From Myxococcales bacterium (GTDB lineage Bacteria; Myxococcota_A; UBA796; SXON01): DNA of 36,487 nucleotides. Made by a program: the position numbers and the translations under genes. The stretch lies in assembly GCA_009692605.1 (NCBI GenBank), contig SHYV01000011.1, forward strand, positions 1 to 36,487. The letters are read 5' to 3'. Of this stretch, positions 9,551-18,402 are shown piece after piece (the stretch's first letter is position 1; each line of letters starts with the position of its first letter). The notes under the pieces are model-generated. The model worked only from the letters and a program-made list of their open reading frames with translations. It did no database searches and had not been told where the DNA came from.

Positions 9551-9613
9551 GCCGCAGCCGTCCCCCCCGTGTGCCGCAGCCGTCCCCCCCGTGTGCCGCA
9601 GCCGTCCCCCCCC
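9551..9613. repeat. 22-bp tandem repeat, about 2.9 copies
   Basis: The unit GCCGCAGCCGTCCCCCCCGT plus GT occurs at 9551-9572 and 9573-9594, and a third copy lacks its end. It lies in the 157-nt gap between the divergent rsgA and TPR genes, where promoters for both must be. Confidence 0.9.
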
Positions 9614-9665
9614 TTTGCGCCCCCCGGTCTACGCGGTTACCGCCGCGGCCCCTCCCAGAGTCACT

Positions 9666-12617
9666 ATGTCCCGCGCTGAAATCGCCATCCAGGAAGGCCG
9701 CTGCCTTCTCGCCTTCGGAGCCCGCTCGCTGGCCGACGTTGAAACGCTTGGCGAGCTCCGGCATCGTCCGGGCGTGCCCGCGGTCGTGCTCTCCGGCGAT
9801 GCCCGCACCCCAGCCACCGCGGTAACCGGCGATGCAGCCGCGCACGCGATGCGCGAGGGCGGCGTGATCGTGCTCGTCGAGCCGGACGTCGCAGACTCGG
9901 TAGGCCTGAACCTGCTCGCCGAGTCGGTGCGCACCGCCGGGCAGAAGCCCCGCCTGGTGATCGTCGCCCGGGCGTTCAACCCGTTCGCGCTGCCCACGCC
10001 GCTGCGGCTCCTGAAATTCGACCACGAAAAGAAGAACGCGAAAGACTTCTTGAAGGGTCTCCCCGTGCCGGCTCCAATCGCCGCACCTGCCGCAAAGGGC
10101 GGGAAAGCAGCCGCAAAGGCAGATGACGCCAAGAAGAAGGGCGGCGGAGCGCCCAGGATCCAGTTCGTAGGCCGGGAAGAGGAGCTCGCGACCTTCGCTG
10201 CGTTCATCGAGGCCGGCGGCCCCGTCGTCGTGGCTGGGCCACATGGGGTCGGCAAGCGCTGGCTCATCGAGAAGGCGCTCGGCACCTCCGGTTTGAAGCG
10301 ACTCCCCGACTTTTCGGTCGGCTGGGGCTCAGAGGCGGACGCGCTGTTCGCCCGGATCGCCTTGCTCGCCGCCGAGGTGGGCGATCATGCGCTCGGGGAC
10401 GCGCTGAAGCAGGCGGAGAGCCGCCCCGTTCCGGCCGAGCTGGTCAAGCTCGCCGCGGCGGCGCTCGCCAACGAGGCCCTCGCCGACCGCGTGCTGGTGA
10501 TCCAGCGCCTGGAGCACGCCCTGCGCCGGGACGGAACATTCCACCGCGAAGGCCGGCTGGAGATGCTCCTCCGCGAGCTGCTCACGGCGAAGAGCCGCCT
10601 CCATCTGGTCTTCGTCTCCACGATCCGGCCGCGGTTTTACCGGGAGGGCGAGGGGCGTGACCTGCAGGTGCTGGATCTGGCCGGACTGAAGGGAAAGGAG
10701 CTCCACGAGATCTTCGAGTCCTACCGTGTCGAGGACTTCGCCAGGGAGAACTACGGGCCGATCCACGAGCGAATTCATGGCCATCCGTTCGCGGCGCGGC
10801 TGTTCGCGGTCGCCATCCGCGACCCCGAAGCCCGCGCGGAGCTGATGGAGAAGCCGAAATTCATGGCCATGGAGACCCTCGCCGCCACCGACCCGATACG
10901 GCGCCGGATTGAGCGTGCGCTGAAGGGCCTGACCGAGGAGCAGCGCAAGGCGCTGGTCGTGCTTTCGCACTTCCGCCTGCCCATCCGCCAGGCCGACTTC
11001 GAAGGCACCCACATCGACCGCCAGATGCGGCTCGACCTGCTCGCCACCGGCCTGCTCGATCAGAACGAAGTGGCAGGTGAGAAGGTCTACGGCGTCCACA
11101 CCTTGGTGCGGGATGTGCTGGACGTGCGTGAGGACTACGACCTCCTCGAATACCTCGGCGACGAGACCCTCAAAGGCGCGCTGAAGCTGGACGACAAGGG
11201 TCAGGAGAAGCTGGCGTTCGCGCAGGAGGGCAACCGACTCCTGTTCGCGGCGCGTAAGCTGCGCAACCGGTGGAAGCTGCCGTTCCCTGACAACGACCCT
11301 GCGCTCGAGTCCATCCGCGGGCTCATCCGCTCCAAGGCGGCGCGCCCAGAGCTGGCCGAGCAGCGTCTCAAGGAGACGCTCGCGATGGACCCCTCCAACC
11401 CCGAGCTGATGCTGATGCGCGCCGAGCTCCTCATCGCGCTCGGCGCTGGGGCAGACAAGATCGCAGCCGCGTTCGCCGAAGCGGAGAAGCAGCCGACTCC
11501 TGAGGTCTTCCATCAGGAGACCAACTGGTGTGAGAAGACCAAAGGCGGCCGAGCCAAGGCGGTCGCGACGCTGCAGCGCGCTGCCGCTGCGTTCCCAACG
11601 AGCGGCCGACTGCGCCGACGTCTGGCGGGCGTGCTGCTGGAGCAGAACCGGCTTGACGACGCGATCGCCGCGCTCAAAGAGGCGCAGGCCCTCGAGCCGA
11701 TGATGCCGGACAGCTACGGGCTGCTCGGGGAAGTTTACTTGCTGGTCGGGGCCTTCGAGCTGGCGGAAGATGCGCTCTCGGAAGCGCGGCGGCTCGACCC
11801 CGAGAACGGTCTGCACCTGGCCCGACTCGGCGCGTTGATGGTCGAGCGCGGCGGGCTCGAAGACGAGGTCCGGCGCACGCAGGCGAACGAGATCCTGCAA
11901 GAGGCAGTGAAGCAGGACCAGCGCAACTACCTCGCCCATCTCTACCTCGGGCGATTGCTCTTGCGGACCGGCGGCGATCTGGAGCAGGCGGCCTGGGCGC
12001 TCAAGAAGGCTACCAAGCTGGACGAACGGGCTGCCAAGCCCTGGATCGACCTCGCGCTCCTGTCGATCACCCTCGGCCAGAAGGCGGTCGACCCGTCACA
12101 GCACTGGTTGTCGGCGGACAGCAGCATCGACGCCGCGCTGGCGATCGACGCCGGCGCGCCGGACGCTTTTTACGCGCGCGGCCTCCTGCGCCAGATGCAG
12201 GGGTACATCTTCGCGGCGGTGCCCGAGCTCCAAAAGGCGGTCGAGCGGAGCCTGCCAGAGTCGGCGACCCGGACGGCGGCCAACCAGGCCATCGAGGCGT
12301 GCACGGCGCTGATCGCGAGCGGTGCCGCCGTGGAAATGCAGAAGGCGGCCGAGGCGAACGGCCTCGCCCTGCCCGAAGTGAAGGCCACCGGCGGAGGCGA
12401 GCGACGTGAGGCGGGCAAGACCAGCCGTCGTCGCCGCGGGCGGAAGGGAGCGGCTGCTGACGCCACGCCGGGGGGCGAAGCCGCGCCGGAAGGCGAAGCC
12501 GCGCCGGAAGCCGAAGCAGCACCGGAAGCCGAAGCAGCACCGGAAGCCGAAGCAGCACCGGAAGCCGAAGCCGACTCGGGGGGCCCGGCAGCGGACGAGG
12601 ACGGCGCCGCCGGATAG
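9666..12617 (+). CDS. TPR protein with a STAND-like but degenerate P-loop domain
   Basis: The 983-residue product starts at ATG 9666; the track's 1260-residue version adds Pro/Arg/Ser-rich shadow sequence. Residues 1-135 form an alpha/beta domain (GRCLLAFGARSL, GGVIVLVEPDV, PRLVIVARAFNPF) that might be SIR2- or TIR-like, but I cannot assign it. A Lys/Ala linker leads to FVGREEELATF, a typical STAND/AAA opening, and a P-loop GPHGVGKRW (191-199), where the usual Ser/Thr after Lys197 is Arg. The Walker B-like strand VLVIQRLEH has Gln280 instead of Asp. Residues about 550-900 are TPR repeats (RLRRRLAGVLLEQNRLDDAIAALKEA type). The tail is Arg/Lys-rich then a PEAEAA repeat. It is likely a scaffold or sensor. 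The next gene starts 8 nt later. Confidence 0.82.
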   Translation: MSRAEIAIQEGRCLLAFGARSLADVETLGELRHRPGVPAVVLSGDARTPATAVTGDAAAHAMREGGVIVLVEPDVADSVGLNLLAESVRTAGQKPRLVIVARAFNPFALPTPLRLLKFDHEKKNAKDFLKGLPVPAPIAAPAAKGGKAAAKADDAKKKGGGAPRIQFVGREEELATFAAFIEAGGPVVVAGPHGVGKRWLIEKALGTSGLKRLPDFSVGWGSEADALFARIALLAAEVGDHALGDALKQAESRPVPAELVKLAAAALANEALADRVLVIQRLEHALRRDGTFHREGRLEMLLRELLTAKSRLHLVFVSTIRPRFYREGEGRDLQVLDLAGLKGKELHEIFESYRVEDFARENYGPIHERIHGHPFAARLFAVAIRDPEARAELMEKPKFMAMETLAATDPIRRRIERALKGLTEEQRKALVVLSHFRLPIRQADFEGTHIDRQMRLDLLATGLLDQNEVAGEKVYGVHTLVRDVLDVREDYDLLEYLGDETLKGALKLDDKGQEKLAFAQEGNRLLFAARKLRNRWKLPFPDNDPALESIRGLIRSKAARPELAEQRLKETLAMDPSNPELMLMRAELLIALGAGADKIAAAFAEAEKQPTPEVFHQETNWCEKTKGGRAKAVATLQRAAAAFPTSGRLRRRLAGVLLEQNRLDDAIAALKEAQALEPMMPDSYGLLGEVYLLVGAFELAEDALSEARRLDPENGLHLARLGALMVERGGLEDEVRRTQANEILQEAVKQDQRNYLAHLYLGRLLLRTGGDLEQAAWALKKATKLDERAAKPWIDLALLSITLGQKAVDPSQHWLSADSSIDAALAIDAGAPDAFYARGLLRQMQGYIFAAVPELQKAVERSLPESATRTAANQAIEACTALIASGAAVEMQKAAEANGLALPEVKATGGGERREAGKTSRRRRGRKGAAADATPGGEAAPEGEAAPEAEAAPEAEAAPEAEAAPEAEADSGGPAADEDGAAG
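12504..12572 (+). repeat. 18-bp coding repeat in the TPR protein tail
   Basis: CCGGAAGCCGAAGCAGCA occurs three times in a row plus a partial copy, encoding Pro-Glu-Ala-Glu-Ala-Ala at the C-terminus. Confidence 0.9.
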
Positions 12618-12625
12618 CTGCACGG

Positions 12626-13624
12626 GTGTCTGACGACCCTGCCGCTCTGGTCGCTCATGGCCACCCCGCTCCCCGGAGCAACCCGTTCCGGCACCTCGGG
12701 GCGTTGGCGCTGATCGTCGGTGGACTGCTGGCTGGCCTCACCGTAGGCGCGCTGCGAGAGGGCGCGCTGCTCACCGCCCTGATCCTGTATGCAGAGCCCC
12801 TGCCCACCGTGATCGGCGTCTGCCTCATCCACCTCTGTTTCGTGCGCGACCGATGGGCGCTCGGCGTCAGCGGTGCGCTCGGGCTCGGGAGCTTCCTGCT
12901 GCTCTCGCGCACCATCCCACCCGTCTCCCTGCCCTTGCCCGCGGCGAGCCCGCCCGGCGAGTTGGACGCGCTCGCCGCCTGCAGCGCCGAGGTCGCGCTA
13001 CCCGACTCACTGATCCTCGCCCTGTGGTCCGGCGCCGACAACCTGACCGCCGTGACCCGATTGACAGACGAGGCCGACGTCGTTGTCCTCGTGAATCCCC
13101 GGGTCGCAATGCCGCCGGGCGGTGGCGGACAGGCCGGAGAGTACACGATGGTGCCCGGTGGAACGATCGTCTGGTCGCGCGCCGGGTTCGCGGCGTGCGG
13201 CGACGAAGACACGTGGGCCGTCGGCCGGCACTCGGCGCTGGTCTTCGCCGCCCCCGGGCCAGACGTGTCCGTCCCACTCCTGATCTCCGGGCTCCCGCCG
13301 CTGGGCCCGGAGCTGGACGCCGAGGTGGCGACAGTGGCGATGGTCGCGGAGCTCCTCGGTGGCGCTGTGGTCGCCGCGGCCGGCTCCTTTCCGACCAGTT
13401 TTCAGCGCACGGACCAGAGGCTGGCCGGCGCCGGGCTGCGTCCCGTCCGTGTGCCGCCCAACGCACCTTCAACGTTTCGCGGGGTGCCGCTCCTGCCGCT
13501 CCGCGCGGTGGACCGAGTCTGGGTGACCGAGGCATGGTCGGGTCGAGCCAGAGCTCTGGAGAGCCAAACGGCTTGGTCCGCGCCCGTCCTGCTCCGTCTC
13601 GAGGCGACCTACCAGACGCCGTGA
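12626..13624 (+). CDS. Membrane protein resembling an EEP-fold nuclease/phosphatase that has lost its active site
   Basis: The 332-residue product starts at GTG 12626, 8 nt after the TPR gene. Three hydrophobic segments fill residues about 24-100. The rest follows the layout of membrane-attached endonuclease/exonuclease/phosphatase proteins: EADVVVLVNPRV where active members have VVxLQE; GGTIVWSRAGF for the SR motif; ELLGGAVVAAAGSFPTS where active members have GDFN; and AVDRVWVTEA for the IDxVxV strand. The catalytic Glu is replaced at Asn157 and the Asp/Asn of GDFN by Ser254/Pro256, and the final His is absent. This is alignment by eye; a non-EEP protein with similar strands cannot be excluded. 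Its last 16 nt overlap the convergent TolA-like gene. Confidence 0.7.
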   Translation: MSDDPAALVAHGHPAPRSNPFRHLGALALIVGGLLAGLTVGALREGALLTALILYAEPLPTVIGVCLIHLCFVRDRWALGVSGALGLGSFLLLSRTIPPVSLPLPAASPPGELDALAACSAEVALPDSLILALWSGADNLTAVTRLTDEADVVVLVNPRVAMPPGGGGQAGEYTMVPGGTIVWSRAGFAACGDEDTWAVGRHSALVFAAPGPDVSVPLLISGLPPLGPELDAEVATVAMVAELLGGAVVAAAGSFPTSFQRTDQRLAGAGLRPVRVPPNAPSTFRGVPLLPLRAVDRVWVTEAWSGRARALESQTAWSAPVLLRLEATYQTP

Positions 13625-15504
13625 AGCCCCACTCCGGCCGGTGAGATGCTCAGCGACGTATGCAGCGGGCCGAGCACGATCCCCGTCCCCTCCAGCGCCA
13701 GACCGCCGACGACCAACGCGATGGTCGCCCAACGGCCCCCGTTGAACCGACTCTGGATCGCCTGCGCGTCAACGGGGGTGACCCCGCTCGGGTCGCCGAT
13801 CGCGGCCTGACCCTCTTCCCACGCCGGGTTCACCACAAGGAAATTGACGACTGCACCGCCGGCCAGCAGGGCCCCTCCGCCGCCCATCAGCGCGTACCCC
13901 AGCGTCCCGCTACCCGAGGACCCCGAGCGCTGCGCGCGGGCGTCGACCTTCGCCTGCGCCTTCTCCGCCGCCGCCTTGTCCGCATCTGCCTTGGCTGCAT
14001 CTGCCTTGGCGGCGGCCTCGCCCTCGGACTGCGCTTGGGCCTCGGCCTTGTCGGCTGCGCTCTTCTCGGCGGAGACCCTCGCCGCGGCTTCGGCCTCAGC
14101 CTTGGCCTTCGCGTCAGCTCCCGCCCGGTCGGACGCGACCTTCTCAGCCGCCGCCTTGTCCGCTGCGCTCTTCTCGGCTGCCGCCTTCGCCGCGGCCTCC
14201 GCCTTGCCCTTCCCGTCAGCTGCCGCCTTGTCCGCTGCGCTCTTCTCGGCCGCCGCCTTGTCCGCTGCGCTCTTCTCGGCCGCCGCCTTCGCCGCAGCTT
14301 CGGCCTCGGCCTTCGACTTCGCGTCCACAGCCGCCCTGTCCGACGCGCTCTTCTCGGCCGCTGCCTTCGCCGCAGCTTCGGCCTCAGCCTTGGCCTTCGC
14401 CTCAGCTGCCGCCTTGTCCGACGCGCTCTTCTCGGCCGCAGCCTTGTCCGACGCGCTCTTCTCGGCTGCCGCCTTCGCCGCGGCTTCGGCCTCCGCCTTG
14501 GCCTTCGCCTCAGCTGCCGCCTTGTCGGCCTCCGCCTTCACCGCGGCCTTCTCGGCAGCGACCTTCGCGGCCGCTTCCACGGCCCCCTTGGCATCCGCGA
14601 CCACCTTGTCCGCCGCGGCCTTGTCGGCGGCAGCCTTGTCCGCCGCCGCCTTGTCGCCGGCAGCCTTGTCCGCCGCCGCCTTGTCGCCGGCAGCCTTGTC
14701 CGCCACCGCCTTGTCGGCGGCAGCCTTGTCCGCCACCGCCTTGTCGGCGGCAGCCTTGTCCGCCACCGCCTTGTCGGCGGCAGCCTTGTCCGCCACCTTT
14801 GCATCGGCGGCGGCCTTCGCCTTAGCGGCCTTTTCGGCGGCAGCGTCCGTGCTCACGTTGTCGGTCTTTTTTGCCGGCTTCGCAGCTTTCATCCCCGGAT
14901 ATACGCCGCCCGAACAGAGGACGGTGTAGTCGGGTGGAGCCACCCCGAATGTGTACCAGGCGCCAACAAGGTTGCCCTCGCCGCAGCGAAGCTGAAGGAA
15001 GTGCTCACCCACGTGCACCGAGTCACCGGGCTCCCTACGGCCCCCGTCGATGAACAGCACAGCGTCCCCGCCGTCTTCAGGCAGGTTCAGCGGAACCTCC
15101 GCGTACCCTTTGACCTCACTGGCCACCGCGTAGTAGGCGTCCTGCCCGTCGATGTCGGTGAGGACCATTTCGTCAGGCCGGTAGGCCGGATCAAGGACGG
15201 CCGTGGCCCTCCATGCGTCCAACGACTTTTCATCGCGGTCCCCTCCATACCATTCCGCGACGCCCTTATAAAACAGTAGCCGGGAGAGGTCCTTCGCCGG
15301 GATGAGCTGGGCGTTGGCGGGGGCCGCTGCCTTAGCGGCGCCCAGCGCCTTCTGGGCGCCACGGTAGTCCTTCGCGACCAACTTCGCCTTGGCCTCGTCC
15401 ACCATCGCGACGAACGCGTTGTCCTCCGCACGAGCGACAGGGATGCAAACCACGGGCAGCCAAAGCGCGGCGATCAATCCGCACACGCCTAAGCGAGCAC
15501 CCAT
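13609..15504 (-). CDS. TolA-like Ala/Lys-rich envelope protein with PEGA-type domain
   Basis: The product has 631 residues from ATG 15504 (MGARLGV), preceded by GGAGAG and overlapping the kinase stop as TGATG; ATG 15528 in the same frame is an alternative adding 8 residues. A signal peptide (ends near ARA-ED) precedes a helical TPR-like region (to about 110). A beta-rich segment DAVLFIDGGRREPGDSVHVGEHFLQL follows, like the PEGA/carboxypeptidase-regulatory strands of myxobacterial kinase partners. Then come about 300 residues of ADKAAADKA/AEKSASDKA coiled-coil helix as in TolA, followed by two hydrophobic segments near the C-terminus (YALMGGGGALLAGGAVV and WATIALVVGGLALEG). It probably spans or bridges the envelope. 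It is co-expressed with the kinase, so it may be its substrate or partner. Confidence 0.82.
   Translation of the reverse strand: MGARLGVCGLIAALWLPVVCIPVARAEDNAFVAMVDEAKAKLVAKDYRGAQKALGAAKAAAPANAQLIPAKDLSRLLFYKGVAEWYGGDRDEKSLDAWRATAVLDPAYRPDEMVLTDIDGQDAYYAVASEVKGYAEVPLNLPEDGGDAVLFIDGGRREPGDSVHVGEHFLQLRCGEGNLVGAWYTFGVAPPDYTVLCSGGVYPGMKAAKPAKKTDNVSTDAAAEKAAKAKAAADAKVADKAAADKAVADKAAADKAVADKAAADKAVADKAAGDKAAADKAAGDKAAADKAAADKAAADKVVADAKGAVEAAAKVAAEKAAVKAEADKAAAEAKAKAEAEAAAKAAAEKSASDKAAAEKSASDKAAAEAKAKAEAEAAAKAAAEKSASDRAAVDAKSKAEAEAAAKAAAEKSAADKAAAEKSAADKAAADGKGKAEAAAKAAAEKSAADKAAAEKVASDRAGADAKAKAEAEAAARVSAEKSAADKAEAQAQSEGEAAAKADAAKADADKAAAEKAQAKVDARAQRSGSSGSGTLGYALMGGGGALLAGGAVVNFLVVNPAWEEGQAAIGDPSGVTPVDAQAIQSRFNGGRWATIALVVGGLALEGTGIVLGPLHTSLSISPAGVGLHGVW
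14611..14790 (-). repeat. Six 30-bp tandem repeats coding for the DKAAADKAVA helix
   Basis: Units of the type CGCCACCGCCTTGTCGGCGG followed by CAGCCTTGTC run head to tail six times (14611-14640 to 14761-14790). The last three are identical, which points to recent slippage or unequal recombination. They keep the frame, adding ten residues each. Confidence 0.92.
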
Positions 15505-17240
15505 CAATGACACTCTCCGGCTTGCCATGCCTGCGCTCCCGCGTCGAGTTTGAATAGACAGGTGCTTCCTAATGTAACTGGGAAATCAGCGCGCACCGCG
15601 GCACCGCCGGTCGCCATCTTCACCTTGGTTCGGTAGGTGCCACCGTTCAAGTCCCTGAGCCTGAGAAAGCCGCTCCCATCCCAGTCACTCTTGAAGTCCG
15701 TCGAGTTGGTGATGTTCACCTCGACCGCCTTCTCATGAATGGAGAGCAGCACGCCCCCCTTCCCAGCGGCGTTCGGACCCCAGTCCATGTCTGCACTGCC
15801 AGTCGGAAGCGTCGCAGCCGAGAGGACTACTCCCGCCGTAGGCCCGTCCGCCGGCTGTCCCGCCGTACTGCTTAACACCAGAAGCCCGCCGCCTACCAAA
15901 AGAACCGCAAGGACGGCCACGATGCCCAAAGCGACCACCATTTTCAGCAGGCCCCCGCCCTTGGCGGGCGCCCCGTCGGCTTCGTTCTGCTCGTGAAAGT
16001 TGCCGGACGTCTTTGCCGGCGAGGGCATGGAAGACGGTTCACTGGGGGAGGGCATCGTCATCGGCCTACCGCCGGACCCGTCGATGGCCGGCGCAGCGGT
16101 CCCCGCGGGGTTCACGGTGGACAAGCCCAGAGGGACGCGAGGAGCCATCCCCGTCTCGGGCCGGCTCTTGGGGAAGTCGATCACTGGATTATGGGTCGAG
16201 GAAGCCTGAGGCGCGAACTCTTCGAGGGTGTAGCCTTCAGCACCGGTGAACCCTGAGCGCTCCTCGACGATGGTGACGCCCACGAGGGGGTCACTCGGGT
16301 CCTGAGGCGGCTTGTGGGAATCGTAGACGGTCCGGACGACGTCGCGGGCGAAGCGCTTCAGCCCGCCATCCCGCGTACGCTCGGCCAGATCCTCCATGAT
16401 GTCGTTCACCTCGGCCGCGGTGGGCCGCTGGGGCATCTCGTACGCGAGCATCCGAGCCAGAGCGTCCCGTGTCCGCTCGGCGTCGGCCGCAGGCAGCTGG
16501 GAGAGGTCGATCGCATCGATCTTCTCGCGCAGGGACGCCTCAAACTTCTCTGGACGAATCTGGATTTTTCCGTACGACTCCAGCGTGAGCAGCTCGTACA
16601 GCGTGATCCCGAGGCTGAAGATGTCGGCCGAGGTCGTGTCGTCCTCGCCCATCAGCCGTTCAGGGCTCATGTAGGCCGCGCTGCCGAACGCCAACGCCTG
16701 AGTCTTGGCCTCACGCTCCTCGAAGCTCGCTCGGGCCGTGCCGAAGTCGAGCACTTTCACGTCTCCCTCGACGGTCACCATCGCGTTCGACGGCTTGATG
16801 TCCCGGTGGATGACGTTGAGCGGTGCCCCGCCCTGCAAGGGGACGGTGTTGTAGGCGGCATCGAGCGCGGTGGCGATCTGCGCGATGACCTCGAACGCGG
16901 ACTGGCGCGGGAAGACCTTGCCGACTTCCTTGAGGTACTGCGTGATCGCCTTCAGGTCAACGCCCTGAAGGTACTCCATCACAATTGCGCACTGCCCATT
17001 GATCGCCGTCAGGTCTTCCACGCGCACGATATTTCGATGGCGGAGCTTACCGAGGAGCCGGGCTTCATCCCGGGAGCGCATGACGATCTCGTCGTTCCCG
17101 ACCCACTTGCCGTGCAGCACCTTGACGGCGACGATGGTCGAGAAGTTGTCACCCGACTTCATCTCGGCAAGGTACACCTTCCCAAATCCACCAGCGGCGA
17201 TCTCACTTACGAAGCGGAAGCGGCGGCTGCGGGACTCCAT
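15504..17240 (-). CDS. Transmembrane Ser/Thr protein kinase (PknB-like)
   Basis: The product has 578 residues from ATG 17240 (MESRSRRFRF), which follows GAGGAG; the 18-residue longer track start lacks this. Kinase motifs are complete: AAGGFGKVYLA glycine loop, Lys40 in VAVKVL, HRDIKPSN with catalytic Asp147, DFG with Asp165, and a SPERL motif in place of APE. After a Pro/Ser-rich juxtamembrane linker comes one membrane span (KMVVALGIVAVLAVLLVGGG). An external domain of about 110 residues follows, with a VEVNITNSTDF strand and two Cys near the C-terminus (SSTCLFKL type and AGECH) that could form a disulfide. No PASTA repeats. Such kinases are abundant in myxobacteria. It is the first gene of a two-gene operon with the TolA-like protein. 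Confidence 0.95.
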   Translation of the reverse strand: MESRSRRFRFVSEIAAGGFGKVYLAEMKSGDNFSTIVAVKVLHGKWVGNDEIVMRSRDEARLLGKLRHRNIVRVEDLTAINGQCAIVMEYLQGVDLKAITQYLKEVGKVFPRQSAFEVIAQIATALDAAYNTVPLQGGAPLNVIHRDIKPSNAMVTVEGDVKVLDFGTARASFEEREAKTQALAFGSAAYMSPERLMGEDDTTSADIFSLGITLYELLTLESYGKIQIRPEKFEASLREKIDAIDLSQLPAADAERTRDALARMLAYEMPQRPTAAEVNDIMEDLAERTRDGGLKRFARDVVRTVYDSHKPPQDPSDPLVGVTIVEERSGFTGAEGYTLEEFAPQASSTHNPVIDFPKSRPETGMAPRVPLGLSTVNPAGTAAPAIDGSGGRPMTMPSPSEPSSMPSPAKTSGNFHEQNEADGAPAKGGGLLKMVVALGIVAVLAVLLVGGGLLVLSSTAGQPADGPTAGVVLSAATLPTGSADMDWGPNAAGKGGVLLSIHEKAVEVNITNSTDFKSDWDGSGFLRLRDLNGGTYRTKVKMATGGAAVRADFPVTLGSTCLFKLDAGAQAWQAGECH

Positions 17241-17505
17241 TTCTCCTCGGGATTTGCAGATCAGATGGACGTGACCAGGTTTGGGCCAAACCACTTCGGC
17301 AAGCCCGGAACCAACGAGGCCCCGCAGGGCCTAGCCGTTGATCCGCGGCGCACCGCGGCAACGCAGGGCAACGATAGCACGCCGGGGGAGTCCGGGCACC
17401 GGATCCGGGGGCAAGGCGGCGCGGTCGGGGCAATTTTCTTGCCCGAAACCCGGCGCGCCGCGAGACCGCCCCCCAGAAGCCCCACCGGCGCGGTTACAAC
17501 CGCGC

Positions 17506-18402
17506 ATGCGCGCTTCGATTGATGTAGGCTCCAACTCCCTGCTCCTCCTTGTTCAGGACGACGCCGGGAGAGCGGTCGAGGACATCCAGCACGTCGTCGG
17601 CCTTGGAAAGGGCCTCGGCCCCGAACGCGGGCTCTTCCGGGCTGACCGGATGGAGGCCGCCATGACCGTGTTCCTCGACTACGCTGCGCGCGCAAACGCG
17701 CGGGGCGTCCCGCCGGGGCAGATCCGGGCGGTGGCGACATCCGCATCACGGCGCGCGCTGAACGCGCCGAAGTTCTACGCCGATGTGCACGCAAGATCCG
17801 GCATCCGGGTCGAGGTCATCTCCGGAGAAGAGGAAGCGCGCTACACCTGGCTCGGGAGCCTGGAGGGGATCGATCTCCCCCCGGGCCCCTGCATGGTGGT
17901 TGATCCCGGCGGCGGCTCCACCGAGGCGATCTTCGGTGAGGGGCGCCAGCTGCGCTCACGCGTATCGATGGAGGTCGGTACGGTCCGCCTGACCGAGGAG
18001 TTCCTGGGGTACGGCACCGTGTCGGCGGCCTCCTACGCGCGACTAAGGGCCCACGTGGACACCACCGTCGACGCGCTCGTCGTGCCGACCATCCCGAAGG
18101 CGGTCGTAGCGGTCGCGGGCACCGCCACGACCTTGGTATCGCTCGAGCTCGGCCTCTCGACCTACGAGCCCTCGCGGATTCACGGCGCGACCTTGGACAT
18201 CGCGGCGCTGCGGAAATGGATCGATAGGCTACTCGAGGCGTCGGCCGAGGGGCGGCAAAAGCTCGTCGCGGTCAGCCCCGGGCGAGCAGACACCCTGCTA
18301 GCCGGCGCGACGATCCTAGTCCGGGTGCTCGAAAAGGCACGCAGGCAAGCCTACATAGTCAGCAACCGCGGGCTGCGTCACGGAGTGCTGGTCGGTCGGT
18401 GA
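17506..18402 (+). CDS. Ppx/GppA-family exopolyphosphatase or guanosine pentaphosphatase
   Basis: The 298-residue product starts at ATG 17506 (MRASIDVGSNSLLLL); the 56 residues before it in the track are Pro/Arg-rich shadow. Motifs of the ASKHA-fold Ppx/GppA family are clear: phosphate loop DVGSNS, ATSASRRALN, the catalytic region SGEEEARYTWLG, second phosphate loop VVDPGGGSTE and the third element VAVAGTATTLVS. It has the short two-domain form without the C-terminal HD-like domain of E. coli Ppx, as in many delta-type proteobacteria. It probably cleaves polyphosphate or pppGpp; the sequence alone does not separate these. It is divergent from the kinase gene with 265 nt between, and overlaps thiO by TGATG. 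Confidence 0.92.
   Translation: MRASIDVGSNSLLLLVQDDAGRAVEDIQHVVGLGKGLGPERGLFRADRMEAAMTVFLDYAARANARGVPPGQIRAVATSASRRALNAPKFYADVHARSGIRVEVISGEEEARYTWLGSLEGIDLPPGPCMVVDPGGGSTEAIFGEGRQLRSRVSMEVGTVRLTEEFLGYGTVSAASYARLRAHVDTTVDALVVPTIPKAVVAVAGTATTLVSLELGLSTYEPSRIHGATLDIAALRKWIDRLLEASAEGRQKLVAVSPGRADTLLAGATILVRVLEKARRQAYIVSNRGLRHGVLVGR

Noticed and set aside
10329-11939. 536-residue minus-strand ORF
   Set aside because: Antisense to the TPR protein, with no recognisable motifs.
13660-15279. 539-residue plus-strand ORF and the overlapping 361-residue one
   Set aside because: Leu/Arg and Ala/Ser repeat sequences are mirror frames of the DKAAADKA-coding repeats.
15739-16256. Plus ORFs opposite the kinase's external and linker region
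   Set aside because: Short Arg/Pro-rich frames antisense to a strongly supported kinase gene.
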